Assembly: GCF_014203855.1 (NCBI RefSeq)
Contig: NZ_JACHJV010000001.1
Coordinates: forward strand, 1,736,001 to 1,800,000
Origin: Kitasatospora kifunensis
GTDB taxonomy: Bacteria; Actinomycetota; Actinomycetes; Streptomycetales; Streptomycetaceae
Length of the DNA stretch: 64,000 bases
Reading direction: 5' to 3'
A model generated the notes under the pieces. It had not been told where the DNA came from. It saw only the letters and a program-made list of their open reading frames with translations, and ran no database searches. Below, piece by piece: positions 47,202 to 54,647 of this stretch; position 1 is the first letter of the stretch, and each line of letters opens with the position of its first letter. A program made the translations under genes and the position numbers.

Positions 47202-47382
47202 CCCACACCTCCCGGTCCGCCCGGCAGGCGCGGACCCGACATCATTGGCGTTCATCCTAGTTCACGCCGTGACTCCCTGTCAGCGCTCCGCTTCGCCTCC
47301 CCGTGAACGGCCCCGGCCCCCTGCACCGCTCTGGCCCCGGAAGCTGCGGCGGGAAGTTGATCGATCATCCATCTCGCCGCGG

Positions 47383-47455
47383 GTTTCCCGGGTTTCCGAG
47401 AGTTTCCCCGAGTGTTTCCCTGAGAGTTTCCCCCGGGGGGGTCCCGCCGTTTCCC
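47383..47455. repeat. Degenerate GTTTCC repeat cluster
   Basis: GTTTCC occurs at about 47383, 47392, 47402, 47414, 47426 and 47449, most within GTTTCCC(C)GAG-like units 9-12 bp apart. It lies in the 373-bp gap between the XRE gene (minus) and the zinc-ribbon gene (plus), which otherwise contains no ORF I trust. The spacing of roughly one helical turn fits cooperative protein binding. Confidence 0.6.
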
Positions 47456-47574
47456 AGAGCGATCGGTCGCTCACCCTTGCCAGCAGCAGCCGAACGGAGT
47501 TGGATTGACCGGTATGGGGCGAAGTGCGCCGATTGCTCCGACCGGCGCCTGCCTCGGGCCCGAGGAGTGTCGCC

Positions 47575-47835
47575 ATGATCACTGAACTGGCCGTGGAGCA
47601 TGTCGAGTTCACCTGCGGACACTGCTGGCACCGGTGGACCGCCGACTACGACGTCCAGCACTACCGCGACGAGAGCGGGGCCGACTGGGAGAACTTCTCC
47701 CGAGCCGGCGTCCCGACCGACTCCCCCTACTCGACCGACGGCGCGCCCGCCTGTCCTGAGTGCCACCGACACTGGATCGGGCACCTGACCGGCCGCCATC
47801 TGCTCCCGCTGCCCACCGCGCCCACCACACGGTAA
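47575..47835 (+). CDS. Small zinc-ribbon-like protein
   Basis: 86 aa. Two CxxC pairs, FTCGHCWHRW and PACPECHRHWIG, separated by about 44 residues with YDVQHYRDESGADWENFSRA between. Probably a single structural zinc site. ATG 47575 is behind CGAGGAG. I do not recognise a named family; such proteins are common in Streptomyces. Confidence 0.75.
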   Translation: MITELAVEHVEFTCGHCWHRWTADYDVQHYRDESGADWENFSRAGVPTDSPYSTDGAPACPECHRHWIGHLTGRHLLPLPTAPTTR

Positions 47836-47875
47836 CCGCGCGAGAGCGGACCCGGCAGGCGCGGGGCGGACCCTG

Positions 47876-48946
47876 TCAGACGCCGACCGCCGTCTCCTCC
47901 TCTTCCTCGATCTCCTCCTCGATCGAAGCCGCCAAGGCCATCGCCGCGGCCCCGGAGAGCGGAGCCGGGGCCGCCTGCCGCCGCTCGAAGCGGGCCGCGC
48001 CGACCAGCACCAGCAGCCCCGCCACCAGCCAGAGCGCCAGCGAGAGCACCCGACCGCCCAGGCCCACGCCGCCGTCGAAGTAGAGGATGCTGCGGGCACC
48101 CTCCAGGAACCCGGCGCCGTTCCAGAAGTGGTGCAGCGCACCGAAGAGCCCGGGCTGCAGCTCGGGGCGGCAGATACCGCCGGAGCTGGTGAAGTTGAGC
48201 ATCACGAAGAGCACCATCAGGGTCAGCGTGGTCCAGCGCTTGAGGAAGGTGTGCAGGCCGATCCCGAGCAGCACGATGCCCGTCGAGTAGAGCCAGGCCA
48301 GCGCCCAGACGGCCGCGTAGTCGTGGTCCAGCACATGGAAGACCGGCCCGGCGGTGACGATCCCGATCACGCTGACCACCAGCGCGGTGACCACGCCCAC
48401 CGCCGCCCGCAGCCGCACGCTCAGCGCGGCCCCGGCCGCCCCGATCACCGCGGCACTGCCGTAGGAGCCGATGCTCAGCGCCACCAGCAGGAAGAAGATC
48501 CCCTGCCCGGTCGGGTCGCCGGGCGCGGTCGGCACCAGGTCGGTGACCTTGAGGGCGGTCCCCTGGGCGGCCGTGACCTGCTGGAACACCTGCTCGGCCG
48601 CGGTCGCGGAGGTGTTCGAGCTTGCGGTGGCGACCAGCAGCTCGGGGCTCCGCTGGTCCGGCAGGAAGGCGCCCACCAGGTCCCGGTCACGCAGCTGCTG
48701 CTCGGCCGCCGCGCGGCTGGGCACGGTGCTGACGTCCAGCGCCGACCCCGCCTTGGCCTGGAGGCCCTGGGCCAGCCCGAGTGCCTGCGGCGACTGGCCG
48801 ACCACCGCGACCTTGAGGTGGTGCGGGGTGGGTTGGTGGAAGGCGCCCTGGTAGGCGAGCGCCATACCCAGGCACATCAACAGTGGTGTGAGCAGGTGAA
48901 CGGCGAGGTGGCGGAGCGTGTGCCACAGGTCAGATGTGCTGGACAT
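47876..48946 (-). CDS. Membrane protein, DUF3533/YhgE-like
   Basis: 356 aa. One N-terminal transmembrane segment (VHLLTPLLMCLGMALAYQGA), an extracytoplasmic region about 55-150 (HLKVAVVGQSPQALGLAQGL ... VFQQVTAAQGTALKV), then five membrane segments and an unusual Glu-rich cytosolic tail (EEEIEEEEET). The layout resembles YhgE/Pip- or ABC-2-permease-like proteins; the function is unknown. The ATG at 48946 (MSSTSDLWH) is preferred. TTTACAAC-type repeats occur in the 146-bp upstream gap. Confidence 0.7.
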   Translation of the reverse strand: MSSTSDLWHTLRHLAVHLLTPLLMCLGMALAYQGAFHQPTPHHLKVAVVGQSPQALGLAQGLQAKAGSALDVSTVPSRAAAEQQLRDRDLVGAFLPDQRSPELLVATASSNTSATAAEQVFQQVTAAQGTALKVTDLVPTAPGDPTGQGIFFLLVALSIGSYGSAAVIGAAGAALSVRLRAAVGVVTALVVSVIGIVTAGPVFHVLDHDYAAVWALAWLYSTGIVLLGIGLHTFLKRWTTLTLMVLFVMLNFTSSGGICRPELQPGLFGALHHFWNGAGFLEGARSILYFDGGVGLGGRVLSLALWLVAGLLVLVGAARFERRQAAPAPLSGAAAMALAASIEEEIEEEEETAVGV

Positions 48947-49092
48947 GACGGTGAGCGACCCTTCTGGCGAGGCAGTTAGGTGGTAAATGCAACTGAACCG
49001 CACTGGGCTGTTGGCTTTTACAACTCAGCTAGATGCACTTTACAACCGAATGCCCCACGATGCCATTCCCGGCCGGCCCAGAACGCCGCCCG

Positions 49093-49548
49093 CTACGGCA
49101 CCACCGTCACCGGCCAGCGCCCGGCCCGCACCAGCCGCACCGCCAGCGACCCGACCAGCCGGTGCCCCAGGTGCTCGGAGGCCCCCACCACCAGCGCGTC
49201 CGCCCGTACCTCGTCCGCCAACCGGGTGATCTCGGTGTACGGGTCTCCCGTCCGCGTGCAGAAGCGCATCGCCACCCCGCGCTCGCGCGCCGCCCGGTCG
49301 AGCAGCTCCTTCAGCTCCTTCGCCGTCTCCTCGGTGCTCTCCCGCACCGCCACCGCCCCGGCCGCGCTGCTCCCGGCCAGCGCGCTGACCGAGGCCACGT
49401 AGACCGCCAGCAGTTGGGCGTGCTCCCGCCGGGCCAGCCCCGCCGCGTAGGCGCAGGCACGCAGCGAGGTCACCGACCCGTCGACCGCGGCCACGATGGT
49501 GGTCGGGCCGTCGGTTCCGATTTCGAAGGGGTTCTCAGGCAGCGACAT
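49093..49548 (-). CDS. Universal stress protein (UspA family)
   Basis: 151-aa single Usp domain: IVAAVDGSVTSLRACAYAAG start, DALVVGASEHLGHRLVGSLA with the GxxxxG-like nucleotide segment, RLVRAGRWPVTVVP end. May bind ATP. Divergent from the SpoIIE-type phosphatase. Confidence 0.88.
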   Translation of the reverse strand: MSLPENPFEIGTDGPTTIVAAVDGSVTSLRACAYAAGLARREHAQLLAVYVASVSALAGSSAAGAVAVRESTEETAKELKELLDRAARERGVAMRFCTRTGDPYTEITRLADEVRADALVVGASEHLGHRLVGSLAVRLVRAGRWPVTVVP

Positions 49549-49655
49549 GGCCTCAGTATCGCCTGCCCACCGGCCCTGCCCGAGGCCGGGCTGGGTGCGG
49601 CCGAGGGTGCGAAAATAGCCAGGCGGGCAGTGCGCCGCGGAGCGGATGGTCGACT

Positions 49656-52600
49656 ATGGGCGAAGCCGAGCACAGCGGTGGGCAGGGCCGGCAGACCGGC
49701 CACGGGGAGGCTGCTCGCGCTCGCCCCGAGGGCCTGTTGATGCTGCCGATCGCCACCGCCCTGGTCCAGCGCGACGGCCTGATCCTGCACTGGAACCACG
49801 ACGCCGAGGAACTGCTCGGCTACTCCGCCGAGGAGGCGGTCGGCTCCCACGCCGCCAAGCTGCTGGTGCCCAAGGAGCTGCGTGGCCGGGTGCTCGAGAT
49901 CTTCGCCTACATCCTGTCCGGGCACGACTGGTCCGGTCTCTCCCCGGTGCGCCACCGCGACGGCCACCTGATCACCCTGGAGTTCCGCACCCACCTGCTG
50001 ACCGCCCCGGACGGTCAGCCCCTGGTGCTGGCACTGGCCGCGGACGTCACCTCGCTGCGCCGGATCCATGCCGACCTCGCCATCCTGAACGGCTTCTTCT
50101 CCCAGTCCCCGGTGGGCATGGCGGTCTACGACGACCAGTTGCGCTTCGTGCGGCTCAACGAGGCGCTGGCCGCCGTCAACGGCCTGCCGGTGGGCGCGCA
50201 CCTGGGCCGGCGGATCACCGAGCTGCTGCCCGGACTCAACGCCACCGAGATCGAGTCGGTCATGCGGCACGTGCTGACCACCGGCGAGCCGGTGCTGGAC
50301 GCCCGCTCGCACGGCCGCACCCCGGGCGATCCGGGGCACGAGCACGCCTGGTCCGGCTCGTACTTCCGGCTTGAGGGCCCGCCCGGCCAGGTGCTCGGGG
50401 TCAGCTCGACCCTGGTCGACGTGACCGGGCGCTATCTGGCCGAGGCGCGCGCCGCCAAGGCCCAGGAGCGGCTGACCCTGCTGGTCGACGCGACGGCCTC
50501 GATCGGCACCACGCTCGACCTGCGCCGCACCGCCCGGGAGCTGGCGGAGGCGATGGTGCCCCGGGTGGCCGACCTGAGCGGGGTCTACGTGCTGGAGCAC
50601 CTGGTCAGCGGCACATCGGACGCCCAGGCCCAGGGCTCCACCCGGGTCCGCCGGCTGGCCCTGGCCAGCTCCGATCCGTCCTACCCCATCGAGGCGCTGC
50701 CGGTCGACGCGGTCTACGACATCGCCCCCGACTCCCCCTACGCCCGGGCGATGAGCCGCAGGCGCACCCTGGTGGTGCCGTCCTGGGACCTGCCGCCGCT
50801 GACCGCCGCACTGCCCAGCGACGGGCTGCGCGCCTATCTCGGCGGCCGCTCGCGCTCGGTGCGGATCACCCCGCTGACCGCTCGCGGCACGGTGCTCGGC
50901 ATGGTGGTCTACTCCCGACGCGGCGAGCGCGAGTCGTTCGCCGCGGCGGACATCACGCTGGGCGACGAGCTGGCCTCCCGGGCGGCGGTGGCGATCGACA
51001 ACGCCCGGCTGTTCACCCGGGAGCGCGAGGCCGCCGAGGACCGCCGCCGGGCGCTGGACGAGGTGCGCAGTGCCACCGAGCGCCTGGCGCTGCTCAACGA
51101 GGCCAGCTCACGGATCGGCACCACACTCGATCTGCCGCGCACCGCCGAGGAGTTGGTCGAGGTGGTGATCCCGCGGTTCGCCGACTTCGTCACGGTGGAC
51201 CTGCTGGACGCGGTACTGGCCGGCGAGGAGGTGCCGACGGTCCCGGCCACCGGGTCGGCCACCATGCGGGCGATGGCGGTCGGCGAACTCGGCCCCGGCG
51301 GCGCGCTGACCGGCGCGGCCGACCCGGTCGGCGGCACCTCGCAGTCGGCCCAGCTGTACGCGCAGAGCATGCGCAGCGGGCGCTCGATCCTGGTGGCGGA
51401 GGTGACCGAGGAGAACCTCGCGCTGATCGTGGCCGCCCCCGACCGGATCCAGCCGGCCCTGGACTCGGGCCTGCACTCCTATGTGATGGTCCCGTTGAAG
51501 GCCCGCGGCCGGGTGCTGGGCGGTGCGGAGTTCATGCGGCTGGGCAACCCGGAGCCGTTCACCCATGCGGATGTCGCGCTGGCCGAGGAGCTGGCCGCTC
51601 GGGCCGCGGTCTGCATGGACAACGCGCGGCTCTACCGGCGCGAGCGGGACACCGCGTTGACCCTGCAGCGCAGCCTGCTGCCGCAGCGGGTGCACAACCC
51701 GCCGGGCCTGGAGATCGCCTACCGCTACCTGCCGGCCAGCCAGCTCAGCGAAGTGGGCGGCGACTGGTTCGACGTGGTGCCGCTGTCCTGCGGGCGGGTG
51801 GCGCTGGTGGTCGGCGACGTCACCGGGCACGGGCTGCGCGCGGCTGCCACCATGGGTCAACTTCGCACCGTGGCACGGACCTTGATCACCCTGGACATGG
51901 ACCCGGCCCGGGTGCTGCGCCGCCTGGACGAGGCCGCGGCCACGGCCGGCGAGGGCTCGGGCGAGGGCCAGTACGCGACCTGCGTCTGCGTGGTCCTCGA
52001 CCCGGTGGACCGGGCCTGCACGGCAGCCTGCGCGGGCCATGTGCCGCCGCTGGTCACGGCGGCCGACGGCTCACTGCGGGTGCTCGACCTGCCGACCGGC
52101 GCGCCACTGGGGGTGGGCGGGGTGCCGTTCGAGAGCGTCGAGTTCGAACTGCCCTCGCAGGGGCTGGTGGTGCTCTGCACCGACGGGCTGATCGAGCGGC
52201 GCGACCGCGACCTGGACGAGGGCATCGAGCTGCTGCGCGCCACGGTGACCGCGCAGCACGGCGACCTGGAGCGGTCCTGCGACGCGGTGCTCGCCTCGCT
52301 GGTCACCGGGACCAGGGAGGACGACATCGCGGTGATCATGGCCCGCTCACACCCGATCGGCCCGGACCGGCTCGCCACCCTGCCCCTGACCGGGGATCAC
52401 GCGATGGTCGGGCACGCCCGGCGGTTCGCCCGGCGCACGCTGGCCCACTGGGGGCTGTCCGCGCTGACCGACCAGACCGAGCTGCTGGTCAGCGAGCTGA
52501 TCACCAACGCGCTGGTGCACGCCGGGGCACCGACCCAGTTGCGGCTCTTCCGCAACCACGTGCTCACTGTGGAGGTCTCCGACGCGGACAGTCGCGCGCC

Positions 52601-52748
52601 ACGGCTGCGCCGGGCCCTGGAGGACGACGAGGGCGGGCGCGGGATCCACCTGGTCAACGAGTTGGCGCACCGCTGGGGCAGCCGAAGCACCCGGCAGGGC
52701 AAGGCCGTCTGGTTCGAGCTGGAACTGCCGATCGGCTCCGCGCTCTGA
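49656..52748 (+). CDS. PAS-PAS-GAF-GAF-SpoIIE phosphatase with HATPase domain
   Basis: 1030 aa. Two PAS regions (about 25-135 and 145-255: LHWNHDAEELLGYSAEEAVG, FFSQSPVGMAVYDDQLRFVR), two GAF regions (about 275-450 and 465-650, each opening with a SIGTTLDL- or RIGTTLDL-type segment), a PP2C/SpoIIE domain (about 665-885; SEVGGDWFDVVPL and GDVTGHGLRAAATMGQLRT supply metal-binding Asp) and a C-terminal RsbW-like ATPase (about 895-1028; SELITNALVHAG, EDDEGGRGIHLVNELAHRWG). Such proteins act in partner-switching control of sigma factors; no anti-sigma antagonist is adjacent. ATG 49656 is used; ATG 49740 is an alternative. Confidence 0.93.
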   Translation: MGEAEHSGGQGRQTGHGEAARARPEGLLMLPIATALVQRDGLILHWNHDAEELLGYSAEEAVGSHAAKLLVPKELRGRVLEIFAYILSGHDWSGLSPVRHRDGHLITLEFRTHLLTAPDGQPLVLALAADVTSLRRIHADLAILNGFFSQSPVGMAVYDDQLRFVRLNEALAAVNGLPVGAHLGRRITELLPGLNATEIESVMRHVLTTGEPVLDARSHGRTPGDPGHEHAWSGSYFRLEGPPGQVLGVSSTLVDVTGRYLAEARAAKAQERLTLLVDATASIGTTLDLRRTARELAEAMVPRVADLSGVYVLEHLVSGTSDAQAQGSTRVRRLALASSDPSYPIEALPVDAVYDIAPDSPYARAMSRRRTLVVPSWDLPPLTAALPSDGLRAYLGGRSRSVRITPLTARGTVLGMVVYSRRGERESFAAADITLGDELASRAAVAIDNARLFTREREAAEDRRRALDEVRSATERLALLNEASSRIGTTLDLPRTAEELVEVVIPRFADFVTVDLLDAVLAGEEVPTVPATGSATMRAMAVGELGPGGALTGAADPVGGTSQSAQLYAQSMRSGRSILVAEVTEENLALIVAAPDRIQPALDSGLHSYVMVPLKARGRVLGGAEFMRLGNPEPFTHADVALAEELAARAAVCMDNARLYRRERDTALTLQRSLLPQRVHNPPGLEIAYRYLPASQLSEVGGDWFDVVPLSCGRVALVVGDVTGHGLRAAATMGQLRTVARTLITLDMDPARVLRRLDEAAATAGEGSGEGQYATCVCVVLDPVDRACTAACAGHVPPLVTAADGSLRVLDLPTGAPLGVGGVPFESVEFELPSQGLVVLCTDGLIERRDRDLDEGIELLRATVTAQHGDLERSCDAVLASLVTGTREDDIAVIMARSHPIGPDRLATLPLTGDHAMVGHARRFARRTLAHWGLSALTDQTELLVSELITNALVHAGAPTQLRLFRNHVLTVEVSDADSRAPRLRRALEDDEGGRGIHLVNELAHRWGSRSTRQGKAVWFELELPIGSAL

Positions 52749-52769
52749 GAGCCGAGGGGCCGGCCGCTC

Positions 52770-54284
52770 TTAGTTTTCCCAGCCCATGGCCGACCCGGTG
52801 AGCCGCTCGCGCAGTTCGCGCTTGAGCAGCTTGCCGGAGGCGTTCTTCGGCAGGCTCGTCAGGAAATGCACCGACTTGGGCGTCTTGTAGGCGGGCAGGT
52901 GCACGCGCGCGTACGCGATCAACTCCTCGGCGGTGGCGGGCTCGCGCAGCACCACCACGGCCGTCACCGCCTCGATCCAGTGCGGGTGCGGGGTGCCGAT
53001 CACGGCCGCCTCGGCCACCGCCGGGTGCCCGTAGAGCACGTCCTCCACCTCCCTGGAGGCGACCAGCACGCCACCGGTGTTGATCACGTCCTTGACCCGG
53101 TCGACCACGAAGAGGTAGCCCTGCGCGTCGCGCCGCACCAGGTCGCCGGAGTGGAACCAGCCGCCCTGGAAGGCGGCCGCGGTCTCGGCGGGCTTGTCCC
53201 AGTAGCCGGTGCACAGCTGCGGGGAGCGGTAGAGCACCTCGCCGACCTCGTCCGCGCCGACCTCCTCGCCCGCCTGGTCCACCACCTTGACCTCGACGAA
53301 GAGCACCGGGCGCCCGGCCGAGTCGGGTCGCTCGGCGTGCTCCTCGGGGCGCAGCACCGTGGTCAACGGGCCGGCCTCGGACTGGCCGAAGGCGTTGTAG
53401 AAGCCGGTGGCCGGCAGCGCCCGGCGCAGCCGCGCGAGCACCGGGGCGGGCATGATCGAGGCGCCGTAGTAGGCCTTCGCCAGCCGGCTCAGGTCACTTG
53501 AGGCGAAGTCGGGGTGGGCCTCGATCGCGGTCCACACGGTGGGCGGGGCGAAGAAGCTGGTCAGCTGGTCGCGCGCGAGGCGGGCCAGCAGGTCGGCCGG
53601 GTCGGGGGCGGCGACCAGGTGGTTCTCGGCGCCGAGCAGGAGATAGGGCATCAGGAAGACGTGCAGCTGGCCGGAGTGGTAGAGCGGCAGCGCGTGCAGC
53701 GGGCGGTCGGCTTCGGCCAGGTCGAGGCCGACGATCGCGGAGAGGTACTCGTGCAGCAGCGCCCGATGGGTCATCATCGCGCCCTTGGGGGCGGCCGTGG
53801 TGCCGGAGGTGTAGAGCAGCTGAGCCAGGTCGGTGTCCCGGACCCGCACGTCCAGCGCGGGGATCGGGCCCTCGGCGGCCACCGACCGCAGCTCCTCCAG
53901 GGTGGCGCACGGCAGCGGGGCCAGCGCTTCGACGGCCGCGGTGTACTCGCCGTCGTGCAGCAGCAGGGCGCTGCCCGACTGGCTGACGAAGTACCGCAGT
54001 TCCTCGGTCGTGGCGTTGTAGTTGACCGGCACGTGCACCAGCCCTGCCCGGCCGCAGGCGAGGAAGAGGATCAGGTAGGCGTCGGAGTTGCGGCCGAGCG
54101 CGGCGACCCGGTCGCCGGGGCGCAGGCCGCGAGCCAGCAGTGCGGCGGCGGCCCGGGTGACGGCGTCGTCGAACTCGCGGTAGCTCCAGTGGCGGTCCGC
54201 GAAGTGCAGCGCGATCCGCTCGGGCACCCGGGCTGCGGAGCGGTGCAGCGCGCCGGGGATGGTACTGGGATGAGTCAGATCCAT
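52770..54284 (-). CDS. Acyl-CoA synthetase (AMP-forming)
   Basis: 504 aa, complete ANL ligase. A3-type core LLYTSGTTAAPKGAMMTH, ALPLYHSGQLHVFLMPY, YNAFGQSEAGPLTTV (A5), GGWFHSGDLVRRDAQGYLFV (A7/A8), DRVKDVINTGG and the catalytic Lys in LPKNASGKLLKRELRE (A10). Probably activates a medium/long-chain or aryl acid. The upstream CTGAC-GTTCT-GTCAG palindrome suggests TetR-type control; no regulator is adjacent. Confidence 0.92.
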   Translation of the reverse strand: MDLTHPSTIPGALHRSAARVPERIALHFADRHWSYREFDDAVTRAAAALLARGLRPGDRVAALGRNSDAYLILFLACGRAGLVHVPVNYNATTEELRYFVSQSGSALLLHDGEYTAAVEALAPLPCATLEELRSVAAEGPIPALDVRVRDTDLAQLLYTSGTTAAPKGAMMTHRALLHEYLSAIVGLDLAEADRPLHALPLYHSGQLHVFLMPYLLLGAENHLVAAPDPADLLARLARDQLTSFFAPPTVWTAIEAHPDFASSDLSRLAKAYYGASIMPAPVLARLRRALPATGFYNAFGQSEAGPLTTVLRPEEHAERPDSAGRPVLFVEVKVVDQAGEEVGADEVGEVLYRSPQLCTGYWDKPAETAAAFQGGWFHSGDLVRRDAQGYLFVVDRVKDVINTGGVLVASREVEDVLYGHPAVAEAAVIGTPHPHWIEAVTAVVVLREPATAEELIAYARVHLPAYKTPKSVHFLTSLPKNASGKLLKRELRERLTGSAMGWEN

Positions 54285-54351
54285 GCCGGTGGGTATATCC
54301 CGGCGAGCCCAGAGTGACGCTGCGCCAGATGGTCCTTTACTATTGCTTGAC

Positions 54352-54366
54352 CTGACGTTCTGTCAG
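54352..54366. promoter_or_regulatory. Operator-like palindrome upstream of the acyl-CoA synthetase
   Basis: CTGACGTTCTGTCAG: five-base arms and a 5-nt centre, 68 bp before the start at 54284. TetR regulators of acyl-CoA metabolism often bind TGAC-N-GTCA-like sites. Confidence 0.5.
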
Positions 54367-54406
54367 CGTACCGCCGGTTGAAACATCACAATCTCGTGAT
54401 CTTCAT

Positions 54407-54435
54407 AAAAAACTCACGGCGCGTCGAGCCGTGAC
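54407..54435 (-). terminator. Intrinsic terminator on the minus strand within a divergent promoter region
   Basis: Stem TCACGGC/GCCGTGA (54414-54420 with 54428-54434) followed on the minus strand by six T. It points towards the acyl-CoA synthetase start 120 bp further on, so it is either an attenuator of a longer leader or a block to antisense transcription from the peptidase side. Confidence 0.6.
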
Positions 54436-54456
54436 AGGGCCTCCCATCTGCGATTG

Positions 54457-54490
54457 TCCGTCTATCGGACACTCAACTCCGTTATTCGGA
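54457..54490. promoter_or_regulatory. Paired mini-palindromes upstream of the S8-type peptidase
   Basis: TCCGTCTATCGGA (54457-54469) and TCCGTTATTCGGA (54478-54490) each have TCCG/CGGA arms. Starts are 21 bp apart, two helical turns. They lie about 160-190 bp before the peptidase start and could be regulator sites. No ORF is seen in 54285-54647. Confidence 0.5.
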
Positions 54491-54647
54491 ACCCGCCATG
54501 GACGTCAACCCCTTGTCGTGGCGGGCTTCGACACGATGAAATGCGTGAGCTTGTCGGGACGGGTGTTCCAGAGGCACGCGTGCGTCCGACCCCGGTACGC
54601 GCGGTCTGGCCGCACCCCCTGACGTCTTATCAGACGAAGGGATGTTC

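Noticed and set aside
49656..54284. Biosynthetic gene cluster suggested by the acyl-CoA synthetase and SARP gene
   Set aside because: No polyketide, peptide or terpene synthase genes lie within the window; the ligase stands alone.
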